Of a DNA stretch of 56,522 bases, positions 1 through 9,605 are shown in pieces. A program made the position numbers and the translations under genes. This DNA is from Nitrososphaerota archaeon. GTDB taxonomy: Archaea > Thermoproteota > Nitrososphaeria > Nitrososphaerales > Gagatemarchaeaceae. The notes under the pieces were generated by a model, which saw nothing but the letters and a program-made list of their open reading frames with translations, did not search any database and was not told where the DNA came from. Positions within the stretch are counted from its first letter, which is position 1, and every line of letters starts with the position of its first letter. The stretch lies in the NCBI GenBank assembly GCA_027886885.1, contig JAPCJP010000003.1, positions 20,526-77,047 on the forward strand, given 5' to 3'.

Positions 1-7
1 GGGTTTC

Positions 8-18
8 TTTGTTTTAAG
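8..18 (-). promoter_or_regulatory. TATA-like element at the left edge
   Basis: The run ttgttttaagg reads as CCTTAAAACAA on the minus strand. It lies just past the 3' end of the first minus-strand gene and could serve a minus-strand gene lying left of the window. A plus-strand role is also possible, but the plus-strand frame starting at position 20 looks like a shadow of the minus gene. Weak call. Confidence 0.25.
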
Positions 19-33
19 GATGCCAATCGGCAC

Positions 34-561
34 TCAAGGTCGGGGTTGCGTCTGGTCGCCGTGGTGCGCTTCCTGCCTGACGACCTCCTCTACCCTCTGG
101 TCGGCTGGTGGCTTCCACGCGGCTCTCAGACCCTCCACCAGCTGCCTGACCCTCTCGGGTTCGGTCACCTCCCTGAAGACCATGATGGCCTCTCCGCCAA
201 CCAGGAAGCGGAGGTCCCCGACCTGCACCTTCGCCCCCATGATGAGCTCCCCTTCGGTCCTCGGCAGCTCCCCCGGGTTCGGCGGCAGGGGCACGAAGCG
301 CCCGCCCCGCTTGGACTTTAGCCCCGACTTGAGGTTGAACGTCTCCACCTCGCATCTGTCGATGGGGACGCTCGCCTTCATCTCGTCGCTCTCCGCGTCC
401 CACACGAAGCAGCGGTAGTTGGTTATCAGGTATCCCCTTATGAGTCGCCTCGTGAGAATCCCCTTGACGTCAGCCATCTTCCAGAGAAGCAGCTCTCCCA
501 TCACCAGGTCGGTGGGATGCTTGGGGGCAATCGATGGCTTTTCCTTCGGTTTCTGGTTCAA
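34..561 (-). CDS. Hypothetical protein, possible PH-like fold
   Basis: This 175-residue protein starts at TTG. The N-terminal 20 residues are Lys/Pro-rich. Residues about 35-110 alternate short hydrophobic strands with turns, including the stretch RGYLITNYRCFVWDAE, which resembles the strand pattern of prokaryotic PH or GRAM-like domains (xxGxLxxTxxRLxF). The C-terminus is charged and ends in a Pro/Gln tail. No catalytic motif or membrane segment is visible. It faces the next gene divergently across a symmetric TATA-like box at 598-608, about 42 nt from its start, so it may have a short leader. The function is unknown and the PH-like assignment is only a pattern impression. Confidence 0.6.
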   Translation of the reverse strand: MNQKPKEKPSIAPKHPTDLVMGELLLWKMADVKGILTRRLIRGYLITNYRCFVWDAESDEMKASVPIDRCEVETFNLKSGLKSKRGGRFVPLPPNPGELPRTEGELIMGAKVQVGDLRFLVGGEAIMVFREVTEPERVRQLVEGLRAAWKPPADQRVEEVVRQEAHHGDQTQPRP

Positions 562-597
562 GAGACGCGCCCTCTCCCAGACAGTGGGAAATCAGCC

Positions 598-608
598 CTT
601 AATATTAG
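598..608. promoter_or_regulatory. Symmetric TATA box between divergent genes
   Basis: The sequence cttaatattag is nearly palindromic. Its centre (603) is 27 nt upstream of the plus-strand ATG at 630, which is the spacing expected for a leaderless archaeal transcript. It is 42 nt from the TTG start of the minus-strand gene on the left. One element could direct transcription both ways. Confidence 0.5.
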
Positions 609-629
609 GCGAGGAAGGCAACCGACGGC

Positions 630-848
630 ATGCCGACGAACGCACCAAGGCCCGCTCCCCGCAACTGGAGGCGGAGGATGGGAACGGCGATCCTCTTTCT
701 CTTCGCCCTGGACGCGCTGATACTATTCGGACCATACGGGCCCCTGAGGGAGACCATCGCGATCGTGGTCTCGGTGGCCGTGCTCATCGCGATTGCGATG
801 ATCTGGAGGCGCAACAAGATGCGAGAGAATCTCTCCCGGCGAGGATGA
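630..848 (+). CDS. Small two-helix membrane protein
   Basis: The product has 72 residues. A basic N-terminus (about residues 1-16, several Arg) precedes two hydrophobic helices at about residues 17-36 and 41-58. A second Arg/Lys cluster follows at the C-terminus. Positive charge at both ends favours both termini in the cytoplasm. The ATG lies 27 nt below a TATA-like box, fitting a leaderless message. I recognise no family. Length and codon pattern suggest a real small membrane protein. Confidence 0.5.
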   Translation: MPTNAPRPAPRNWRRRMGTAILFLFALDALILFGPYGPLRETIAIVVSVAVLIAIAMIWRRNKMRENLSRRG

Positions 849-870
849 CAAGACCGGTCGGCTTGGCGGA

Positions 871-1095
871 CTAGGCCGCGGCCGCTTTGGCCGGAGGGGA
901 CCTTGAGCCCATCCAGACGGCCAGCCCTGCGATGGCCACCCCCAACACCGCGATTAGCGACCCGGCGTAAAGCCAGAAGGGGTTGTTGCTCATCCCGGAC
1001 CCAGCGAGGACCCCGTCTCCCTGCAGTGCGAATACACTTCCGAGCAGGACAAAGATTATCCCGACCAGGAGGCCGGCGATGGCAGGCCGTTTCAT
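871..1095 (-). CDS. Small two-helix membrane protein
   Basis: The product has 74 residues and starts with ATG. Two hydrophobic helices (about residues 5-24 and 41-61) flank a polar loop containing a GSGMSNN turn, and the tail is Ala/Pro/Lys-rich. It is the last gene of a leftward run of four short genes. The sequence ggagg lies 13 nt before its ATG, inside the 3' end of the preceding small gene, and may be a loosely spaced Shine-Dalgarno site. The function is unknown. Confidence 0.55.
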   Translation of the reverse strand: MKRPAIAGLLVGIIFVLLGSVFALQGDGVLAGSGMSNNPFWLYAGSLIAVLGVAIAGLAVWMGSRSPPAKAAAA

Positions 1096-1099
1096 GGGG

Positions 1100-1249
1100 T
1101 TACTTGTTCCTCCGGAACGGGTTTAGTTTCTTCTGGTGCCCTCTGTATTTCTCGTTCCGCGGGCAGTATGGACCGCACTTTTCGTTGGCCGGATGATTGT
1201 GGCCCCGCTTGTCCGCGGCCTCCTGCGAGTGCCTCCGGGGGTCGGTCAC
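1100..1249 (-). CDS. Small Cys/His-containing protein
   Basis: From the GTG at 1247-1249 this frame encodes 49 residues ending in TAA, and it fills the gap between two minus-strand genes. The product is very basic and has an HNH-type cluster (HNHP), a CGPYC pair and a Lys/Arg-rich tail. That composition suggests a small metal- or nucleic-acid-binding protein. The frame stays open further upstream to about 1309 but offers no ATG, GTG or TTG. The start could therefore be the non-standard ATT at 1286-1288, which is nearer the expected distance from the TATA-like ttaataa. It is about 4 nt upstream of the next membrane-protein gene. Confidence 0.4.
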   Translation of the reverse strand: MTDPRRHSQEAADKRGHNHPANEKCGPYCPRNEKYRGHQKKLNPFRRNK

Positions 1250-1304
1250 AGCGTAGAGCTCCTCGACCGGGAAGTCAACCGTCTGAATTCCCCCGGTTTC
1301 GTTA

Positions 1305-1541
1305 TTAAGGCTTGGTATCGTCCTTAATGGCCAGGATCACGTCCACCTGCTCGACGGTCGGGAGGGAACAGTCGAAGTTGTACCTCTCAGAATCGGCGAC
1401 GAAGCGGTCCAACTCCCACCCTCGTCCCCTTGCGTTCATCAACCAGTGATGGACGGTGCACCTCTCGAGTACCTGGCTCCTGTATCTCTCCACCTTGACC
1501 TCGAAGGTCAGCTTTTGGCATTCGGGGCAGAGCTCCTGCAT
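1305..1541 (-). CDS. Hypothetical protein with CPEC knuckle
   Basis: Two ATGs are possible. The second (1539-1541) lies 27 nt downstream of the TATA-like GGTTATCAAGG and gives 78 residues; the first, at 1550, adds three. The product begins with a CPEC knuckle at about residues 5-8. A later CTVHHW segment could complete a zinc site. Residues 15-35 look like a beta hairpin and the rest is mixed. The TAA stop overlaps the promoter-like ttaataa of the next gene. No family is recognised. Confidence 0.55.
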   Translation of the reverse strand: MQELCPECQKLTFEVKVERYRSQVLERCTVHHWLMNARGRGWELDRFVADSERYNFDCSLPTVEQVDVILAIKDDTKP

Positions 1542-1590
1542 GTTCTTCATGAGCCAGAATTTCCTTGATAACCGTTACCTGTCGCAGCCC

Positions 1591-1845
1591 TCAGGCATAG
1601 GCCGGGACTTCCTTTCCGCTCGTGGGGACGACAGACTTTGATTTTCTCTTGCGGATGTTCGCCATCGCTTCCTCAGCGACACGCTTGAACTCGGCCTTCG
1701 AGAGCGTCCGGGCCGCGTCGTCGCACTCCTTCCCGGTTATCCGTTCGACCTCTTCATCCAGCTCGTGCTGGACCTTCCCCTTCCGTGCTTCGACGAAGAG
1801 CGCGATGAGCTCCCTCGCCATCCTGTCAAAGAAGAGGTCGCTCAT
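1591..1845 (-). CDS. Hypothetical helical protein
   Basis: The 84-residue product is mostly helical by composition, rich in Glu, Lys, Arg and Ala. It has one Cys and a Lys/Arg patch (residues about 64-70) before a short flexible tail. It could be a small DNA-associated or adaptor protein, but there is no diagnostic motif. It is the first gene of the leftward run of four small genes and is divergent from cdc48. Confidence 0.5.
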   Translation of the reverse strand: MSDLFFDRMARELIALFVEARKGKVQHELDEEVERITGKECDDAARTLSKAEFKRVAEEAMANIRKRKSKSVVPTSGKEVPAYA

Positions 1846-1887
1846 GGGTGGGTAACCGGCTGTGGTCCATGGGCGGGTCAGAAATGA

Positions 1888-4104
<2,217 letters not shown>

Positions 4105-4147
4105 CAGAGGCTAAAAACCCGAGAAAGTTCAGGGGCTGGGTTCCGCA

Positions 4148-4435
4148 TTGCCTGCCATAACCATCGACGGGAGGGGCCTCACACCGACTGAAGCCGTAGC
4201 CGACCTTCAAAGAAGGGCGGAGCCGCTGAGACTCAAGGGGTATCATCCGATCACCGAGGTCGAGATAGTTGACACCAAGACGAAGAAGGTCGTCGAACAC
4301 TACCCATTCCCCGAGGGCGAGCGGGTCGCCCAGAGCCCTCCGGCACCCCGGCTGGTAAAAACGAAGGAGAAGGAGCACAAGCCTCCCACCGCCCACGAGT
4401 ACCCCTACCTCGCCCGCCTGACACTCGAGTACTAG
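4148..4435 (+). CDS. Hypothetical 95-residue protein
   Basis: It starts at TTG, about 33 nt below a TATA-like gctaaaaac box, 43 nt after cdc48. Residues 1-55 look like a small alpha/beta unit: a strand, the helix LTPTEAVADLQRRAE, then two strands around ITEVEIVDTKTKKVV. After that comes a Pro/Lys-rich linker and a Tyr-containing tail. There is no metal site or membrane segment. Its position behind cdc48 may be incidental because it seems to have its own promoter. I do not recognise the family. Confidence 0.6.
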   Translation: MPAITIDGRGLTPTEAVADLQRRAEPLRLKGYHPITEVEIVDTKTKKVVEHYPFPEGERVAQSPPAPRLVKTKEKEHKPPTAHEYPYLARLTLEY

Positions 4436-4453
4436 ACCGGGCCGCTCAAGCAT

Positions 4454-4463
4454 CCTTAAATTT
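4454..4463 (+). promoter_or_regulatory. TATA box of the repeat-membrane protein gene
   Basis: The sequence ccttaaattt is centred 29 nt upstream of the TTG at 4488. This spacing supports the TTG as the first codon of a leaderless message. Confidence 0.5.
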
Positions 4464-4487
4464 CCGGCCCGTACCCAATATCCTCGT

Positions 4488-5687
4488 TTGGCCGACACGC
4501 AGCTGCAGACGGAGGACTGGGTCCTATTCCTGAGCACCGTGCTCGGCTCCGTGGGGATGATGGTCACCAACGACCCGATGTACTACCTCTACGGCCTCAC
4601 CGTGGGCGCCGCCAGCAAGGCCCTCCTCTCGCTCGGACCTGATTGGAAAAACCTGGAGGACTGGCTCCTGTTCTCGGGCGCGTTCCTTGGGGCCCTCGGC
4701 ACCTCCCTCACGAGCGACCCGAACTACATGCTCTACGGGCTGGTGCTGGGTGCTGTCGGCAAGGCCGTCCCCTCGCTCGTAAAGTACGGTCCCAGCCTCG
4801 AGGACATCCTGCTCCTCGTCCTCCCGCTTACCACCGGACTCGCCTCGGCCCTCTCCTCTCAACCGAAGTACGCCATGCTGGGCCTGTTCTTCGGGATGAT
4901 CGGTAAATCGCTCGCCAGCGCGGACCCGAACGCGTCCAACGGCTCCGGCACATCGACGCCTCCTCCGCCCGAGTCCCCCGCCCCGCCGCCTTCCTCTGGG
5001 CTCTCTGGCAACCGCAACTACATCCTCTGGGACAACTGCGTCCCTCTGGTCAACCCATCGGTGAGCTTCACCGCAGGTTCTGACATCCGGGCGAGCGGGA
5101 ACTGGGACGTCCAGGTCAATGCGTACGCCCCCTCGGGAACGGACGCCTACATGCAGTTCGTCGTGGCCGTCACCTCCGCGGGCGAGATCCAGTGGTCGAT
5201 CGAGAACTGGCCGCTGTCGGGAGCCAACCTCTTCAACACCTGCGACCAGCTCCTCTACAGGCTCCCGTCGAGCTTCCTTCCCAAGGGCTACTCCATAGGC
5301 GTGAAGATGAACACCGACCCGAGCTCCGTGAATTTGACTTCGGTGGAGTTCAATGTGGGGAACGCGGGTGGGGTCAAGGTGGCCAGCAAGACGGTCCCCC
5401 TCAACTCCACCCTTCCGGTCTGCAGCGGCTCCTGGAAGGACGCGTACCTGTCGAACGTCATAGGCTTCGAGGCCAACGTCGTTGGCTACAACGGCGGGGT
5501 GGCCGTTGCATTCGCCTCGGGCGCGAGCGGGAGCCTCGCCTGCTCAGCCGACTCGATCTCCGCGAGTAGCTCCATCCCCTTCTGTGCGGAGGCGAAGGCC
5601 GGGACCGTGGAGGACTCGAACATGCAGTACGCGACCGCAGTCCAGTCCTCGCCCGGACTGGTCACGATCGCCACCTTCGCGCCCTGA
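4488..5687 (+). CDS. Surface protein with three tandem membrane repeats
   Basis: The 399-residue product has two parts. Residues 1 to about 140 are three tandem copies of a unit of about 46 residues. Each starts near EDW or ED, continues as a hydrophobic helix with an LG pair, then a DP-x-Y (QP in the third) turn, then a second helix carrying YGL or LGL and a GK-A/S ending. A Pro/Ser linker with a run of prolines follows at about 150-170. The remaining 230 residues are Ser/Thr/Asn/Gly-rich, contain a few Cys and several N-x-S/T sequons, and look like a secreted beta-sandwich. I infer a membrane-anchored protein displaying its C-terminal domain outside the cell. The first residues after the TTG are polar, so no classical signal peptide is seen. 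No catalytic motif is visible. Confidence 0.75.
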   Translation: MADTQLQTEDWVLFLSTVLGSVGMMVTNDPMYYLYGLTVGAASKALLSLGPDWKNLEDWLLFSGAFLGALGTSLTSDPNYMLYGLVLGAVGKAVPSLVKYGPSLEDILLLVLPLTTGLASALSSQPKYAMLGLFFGMIGKSLASADPNASNGSGTSTPPPPESPAPPPSSGLSGNRNYILWDNCVPLVNPSVSFTAGSDIRASGNWDVQVNAYAPSGTDAYMQFVVAVTSAGEIQWSIENWPLSGANLFNTCDQLLYRLPSSFLPKGYSIGVKMNTDPSSVNLTSVEFNVGNAGGVKVASKTVPLNSTLPVCSGSWKDAYLSNVIGFEANVVGYNGGVAVAFASGASGSLACSADSISASSSIPFCAEAKAGTVEDSNMQYATAVQSSPGLVTIATFAP

Positions 5688-5710
5688 GCCTCGTCGAGAG
5701 CGTCGCTGAA

Positions 5711-5718
5711 TTTATTAT
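5711..5718 (+). promoter_or_regulatory. TATA box of the ParB-like gene
   Basis: The sequence tttattat is centred about 33 nt upstream of the TTG start at 5748. It lies just after the stop of the surface-protein gene and supports a separate transcript. Confidence 0.45.
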
Positions 5719-5747
5719 CGCCTTGGGGGGGCACCCCTCGACCTGAC

Positions 5748-7082
5748 TTGGCCGAATCCCGAGACGTCCTGCCCCTGATCGGGTACATGGACGAGCAGAT
5801 GGCAAGAGACTTTCTGACCAAGGACTGCGTCGTGGCAAAGTCACCGGAGGAGCTGACCGCTCTCATCAAGGGCTGCAGGGCGGAGGTGCTCCGAAAACCG
5901 GTCCCGGACCTGGAAGCGAAGACAAGGCCCCTTCCACCATCCGTCGACACCATCCTTGCCGAGGTCGAGGCTGACCCAAGGTTTCCGAAGACCGTGAAAG
6001 AGTGGAAGTGGTCCTTCAGGGAAGTGGAGATCGATAAGCTCGTCTGCATGCAAAGGTACGTCGACATCCCATACGCTTCGCAGATCTCTGGAAAGCTAGA
6101 CCTCGCGACAGCCGAGGGCCGAGTCAAGTTCTGCCTCACCGACGAATTCAGGGTCAGGGATTCGGACATCGTCGAGGTGCCCAGCGAACACCACTACGCC
6201 GTGACCGCCGACGGCTACGACATCAGGGTGATGCGCTCGGGCGCCACCATGGACCAGAGGACAGGGGACCGGACCGTGAGCTTCACCGTCGGGTGGGGGC
6301 ATCCTTTCGTGCAGGTCTCTATCCTCAAGGGAAGGTACGTCCTGAAGAACGGATACCACCGGGCGTTCGCTCTCCGGAAGATGGGGGTTGACTACCTACC
6401 CTGCATCCTGCTCGAGGCGTCGAGCTACGACGACCTTGAGAGCACAGGCCCCCCGACATACTTCGGCGAGAGGACGATCATGGGCGCTCATCCTCCACTC
6501 TTCTCCTCCTTCTTCGACCCAGAGACTGCTCCGCCCGTCAAACTGATAACGCTCTCAAAGGTCATAGTCCTGCGCCCTGACGTCACCATCCTCGACGAGG
6601 AGGGGATGAAGGGCTACCTCAGCAACCAGCGGTCGGAGACCCCTGCAGCACATCCCGGGGGGCTGGAGTACATAGACGTGCGACCGGTGCACGAGGACTG
6701 GAACGTCTACAGGCTATCGGACGGCACCACCCTGAAGCTCAGGGCGGTCCTTACCAGGGTGAAGCGCCTCGACCTGAGCGAGAAGCGCGGCGGAGCGGAG
6801 ATATCGAACATCATGCTCGTCTGCAACCCCCCAAAGGGCAAGAAGGGACCGCCCGCGCTTTCCCGGATTACCCCCGAGGAGCTCACTGGGGCCATAGTGG
6901 ACCGCGACGCGAAGTTCAGGACAGTCAGCGAGCCTATGAACGAGTACGTGACCGAGGACGGGAGGAAGATGCTCCTGAGATTGAAGCTGTACAACCTTGC
7001 GAAGACGAGCAAATACGACCCGGCCGGCGACCCAATCTACCTGTTCAACGCAAAGCCCGAACTCGTCATGGTCGACGCCTAG
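5748..7082 (+). CDS. ParB/Srx-fold-like protein with duplicated C-terminal domain
   Basis: The 444-residue product is not a standard ParB. Around residues 190-220 it has the segment VLKNGYHRAFALRKMG (Asn201, His204, Arg205), which resembles the ParB/sulfiredoxin-fold signature (I-x-DG-H-x-R-x-A-L-x-x-LG). Classical ParB has GERRxRA here. The N-terminal 190 residues are mixed alpha/beta with no recognised domain. Two similar beta-rich segments (about residues 318-365 and 395-440) both contain Y-x-x-x-DG followed by L-x-LR, suggesting an internal duplication. It lies 108 nt upstream of parA in the same direction, so a partition or positioning role is plausible but inferred. It seems to have its own promoter. 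Confidence 0.6.
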   Translation: MAESRDVLPLIGYMDEQMARDFLTKDCVVAKSPEELTALIKGCRAEVLRKPVPDLEAKTRPLPPSVDTILAEVEADPRFPKTVKEWKWSFREVEIDKLVCMQRYVDIPYASQISGKLDLATAEGRVKFCLTDEFRVRDSDIVEVPSEHHYAVTADGYDIRVMRSGATMDQRTGDRTVSFTVGWGHPFVQVSILKGRYVLKNGYHRAFALRKMGVDYLPCILLEASSYDDLESTGPPTYFGERTIMGAHPPLFSSFFDPETAPPVKLITLSKVIVLRPDVTILDEEGMKGYLSNQRSETPAAHPGGLEYIDVRPVHEDWNVYRLSDGTTLKLRAVLTRVKRLDLSEKRGGAEISNIMLVCNPPKGKKGPPALSRITPEELTGAIVDRDAKFRTVSEPMNEYVTEDGRKMLLRLKLYNLAKTSKYDPAGDPIYLFNAKPELVMVDA

Positions 7083-7190
7083 GGCCGCCCCGACCCTTTG
7101 GTTGGTAGGAATTGGCCTAGAACTTAAACGAAAATCACCCTGTCGTTAATATCGAGTTCGGGACGCGATACGTCCAAGCAGTGATTATCG

Positions 7191-8036
7191 TTGACAATGA
7201 CGACACTTGAGCGGGTCCCGAAGGGGAGAACGGGCGCAGAGTCTCAGCGCGAGTCCTCCACCAGGGTCATAGCGATCGCCAACCAAAAGGGAGGGGTGGG
7301 CAAGACGGATCTGACGGTCAACCTGTCCAGCAACCTCGCCTCGGCGGGGAAGAAGGTCTTGCTCATCGACATGGACCCCCAGGCGAACGCCACCGACTAC
7401 CTCGTCAATCCTGAGACCCCCATAATCAAGACGACCGCCGACCTCCTGCTCGACGATTCGATATCGCTCAAGGACGTGATCATACGAAGGTGTAGGAAGA
7501 ACCTGGACCTTGCCCCGGCAGAGGGGGCGCTGAGCGCGTGCCAGATTAGGCTCGCCAATGATATCAACATGCAGTTCAAGCTGAAGAGGAAGCTCAAGGA
7601 CGCGAAGGAGGGGCACGACTATGACTACATCATCATCGACACGCCGCCGTCCCTGGGCATCCTGACCGTCAACACCCTCACCGCTTCTACCGAAGTTCTG
7701 ATCCCAGTCCAGACCCAGTACTTCGCCATGGAGGGCGTGGTGCAGCTCCTTGACACGGTCCATAAGATCAGAGAGGAGATCAATCCAACCCTCTCCGTCC
7801 TCGGTGCGGTCCTGACGCTTTACGACACGAGGACCCTGCTATCACGCGAGGTCGGGACCAAGGTCAGGACCGGATTCTCCGAGGGGAAGGTCTTCAACAC
7901 CGTAATCCCGGTCAACGTAAGGCTCGCCGAGGCGCCAAGTTACCACCAGTCGATTTCCGAGTACGACTCCAAGTGCAACGGTGCCAGGGCATACGAAGAG
8001 CTGACAAAGGAGATTCTGAGTTGCCAAGAGGCCTAG
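7191..8036 (+). CDS. parA: ParA/MinD-family ATPase
   Basis: The product has 281 residues. The deviant Walker A KGGVGKT is at 33-39 and the Walker B-like IIIDTPPSLG at about 149-158. A D-x-D-P-Q motif (LLIDMDPQAN) follows strand 2. This is the ParA/Soj type rather than MinD, since no C-terminal membrane helix is visible. Such ATPases bind DNA when ATP-bound and position chromosomes, plasmids or protein cargo. The start may be TTG 7191 or ATG 7197, two codons later. A TATA-like gttaatatc is centred about 42 nt upstream. The next gene overlaps the 3' end by 16 nt, so the two are probably co-translated. Confidence 0.93.
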   Translation: MTMTTLERVPKGRTGAESQRESSTRVIAIANQKGGVGKTDLTVNLSSNLASAGKKVLLIDMDPQANATDYLVNPETPIIKTTADLLLDDSISLKDVIIRRCRKNLDLAPAEGALSACQIRLANDINMQFKLKRKLKDAKEGHDYDYIIIDTPPSLGILTVNTLTASTEVLIPVQTQYFAMEGVVQLLDTVHKIREEINPTLSVLGAVLTLYDTRTLLSREVGTKVRTGFSEGKVFNTVIPVNVRLAEAPSYHQSISEYDSKCNGARAYEELTKEILSCQEA

Positions 8037-8539
8037 GCGAGGACCCGCTCTCACGGAAGAGAAGGACCCGCTCATCCAGAACCGGCTCGGCTGCCTCCAG
8101 TCCTCTTCCGGGCTCCGCCGTACCCGATGGCGCGGCCCCCGGTTCCGTCCTGCCTACGGCCCAGACGCCCTTCCAGGGAAGTGCCGCATCATCCTACAAC
8201 GAGGTCTTCTTCCACAGGAGAGAGAGCCAAGGCGAAGCCCAGCCGACCCCCAGTGCTCCAGCAGACACAGTCGGGGACGCCGAGTCCTTCGCCCCCCAAG
8301 AGCAAACCATCGTCACGTCCGCAGTGGATCTCCAGCAGACCGCACCTTCCGAACTTGGTAGCGTCTCTCCCAGCGAAGCGACGGTGGAGGTGTCAACTCC
8401 CATTCTGCCCATCGAAGCGCCGCCTCTTGCGGTCGAACCCGAACTAGTCCAAGCCAATGCGACGCAACAGCTCAGCGCTCAGCCAGCGCCGGAGAAGCGC
8501 GGGTTTCTCAGCCGGTTCTTCGGCAAGCTCCGAAAGTAA
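8021..8539 (+). CDS. Disordered ParA-operon partner protein
   Basis: The likely start is TTG 8021, overlapping the last 16 nt of parA and giving 172 residues. An earlier ATG in the same frame lies deep inside parA and is less likely. The first 25 residues are strongly basic (RKRRTRSSR region). The middle 120 are rich in Pro, Ser, Ala, Gln and Glu with no predicted fold. The last 15 form a basic amphipathic helix (GFLSRFFGKLRK). ParA partners such as ParB and McdB commonly stimulate the ATPase through a short basic N-terminus, so this could be the cargo or membrane adaptor of the ParA system. That role is inferred from architecture and position. Confidence 0.65.
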   Translation: MPRGLGEDPLSRKRRTRSSRTGSAASSPLPGSAVPDGAAPGSVLPTAQTPFQGSAASSYNEVFFHRRESQGEAQPTPSAPADTVGDAESFAPQEQTIVTSAVDLQQTAPSELGSVSPSEATVEVSTPILPIEAPPLAVEPELVQANATQQLSAQPAPEKRGFLSRFFGKLRK

Positions 8540-8610
8540 GAGATTCCACAGCCTCGCGAGCCGATTCGGCCGGCAAGACTTACAAACAGAATCTGGGTAG
8601 CGCCGACGCT

Positions 8611-9204
8611 TTGAAGTGCTACCTGCACCCGAACGTCGACGCAGTTGGCGTCTGCTCCGAGTGCGGGAGGGGCGTGTGCGTCTCTTGCGCCACCAGCGTC
8701 AAGGGCAAACTCTACTGCAGGAACGATTTCGGAAAGGTGCGCCTGAGAAATGAGCTGAGGGCAAAGGCGGACGCGAAGCGCCCGCCAACGTTGACCATCG
8801 CCTCGGTCCTCTTCGTCCTGTACGGAGTGGGAGAGCTCGCTCTCGCGATATTGCTCATGTACACGGGCGTCGTCCCGAGCGCGGCGAAGGGCCCGCTCGA
8901 TTTCTTCGGGACCGGATCCTCCGTCGGCCTCATCGACAGCTCGATCTCCATAGCCCCGTTGATAGCAGGAGGGGTACTCTTCGTCGCCTCGGCAGCGGGG
9001 ATGCTCACGGGCGACTGGCTCTGGAGGAGGAGGAAGTTCGGTGTCGCGCTGGGTTCATTCCAGATAGTCCTTGGCCTCATCATCACGGGGGCGCTCTACT
9101 CCTACAGCCACGCCTCGGCGGCGTCGGACGTAGCTGTCGGAGTGATAGCGTTGAACGTTGTGCTCGCAGCCCTGACCGCGGCTGGCTATCGGTCTCTCAG
9201 GTGA
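8611..9204 (+). CDS. B-box-like zinc finger membrane protein
   Basis: The 197-residue product starts at TTG, 29 nt below the TATA-like gacttacaaac. Residues 1-40 carry a B-box-type zinc finger: Cys3, His6, then CSEC, CVSC, and a final CRND. The rest has four hydrophobic helices, with a basic stretch (about 45-60) just before the first. Such B-box plus multi-TM proteins are common in archaea and bacteria but lack a defined function. The finger would sit in the cytoplasm. No partner is evident from the neighbours. Confidence 0.75.
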   Translation: MKCYLHPNVDAVGVCSECGRGVCVSCATSVKGKLYCRNDFGKVRLRNELRAKADAKRPPTLTIASVLFVLYGVGELALAILLMYTGVVPSAAKGPLDFFGTGSSVGLIDSSISIAPLIAGGVLFVASAAGMLTGDWLWRRRKFGVALGSFQIVLGLIITGALYSYSHASAASDVAVGVIALNVVLAALTAAGYRSLR

Positions 9205-9237
9205 GCTCAGAAAAGAGAGCTCAGGGGCTGCTCGAGC

Positions 9238-9450
9238 CTAGTCCTGGGGGACTTCTTCGATTCGAACTAAGCTGTACTGGGACGACCCGAGCTCCTCCCG
9301 GATCTTGTCTGCGTTCTCCATTATCGCCTTGGCCTTTTTCGTCGTGATGGAGAGCTCCTTCTCTCCCTCTGACTCTGTGAAATCCCGGTAAATCACGCAC
9401 TCCAAGTTCTGCGCTTCCTCTCCCGAACGGAAGGTGACCTTGTAGCGCAC
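9238..9450 (-). CDS. Hypothetical small protein
   Basis: Two starts are possible. ATG 9465 gives 75 residues. GTG 9450 gives 70 and lies 29 nt below the TATA-like TTCTTAAGGG, so it is favoured if the message is leaderless. The product begins with beta strands (RYKVTFRSGEEAQN, then CVIYRDF) and continues with a charged helix and a final strand. The fold could be a small alpha/beta unit. It converges with the B-box protein gene. No family is recognised. Confidence 0.5.
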   Translation of the reverse strand: MRYKVTFRSGEEAQNLECVIYRDFTESEGEKELSITTKKAKAIMENADKIREELGSSQYSLVRIEEVPQD

Positions 9451-9576
9451 GCCATCAGTTTGCATTGCCTTCCCTTAAGAACCATTCTCCGAAGTTTTCA
9501 TGCCCTCGCGATTTTCCGCGCCCAACGCGCGATGAACCGACGCGAATAGATCCAGTACAAGATTTGGCCCAAAGCG

Positions 9577-9598
9577 TATAAGCCTGCGCGAGCTTATA
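9577..9598. promoter_or_regulatory. Inverted repeat containing back-to-back TATA boxes
   Basis: tataagc at 9577-9583 is the exact reverse complement of gcttata at 9592-9598, with an 8-nt spacer. The left arm is centred about 27 nt upstream of the TTG at 9606, as expected for a TATA box. The right arm would be a TATA box for leftward transcription. It may be a divergent promoter or an operator embedded in the promoter. Confidence 0.5.
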
Positions 9599-9605
9599 GG
9601 CTCGA

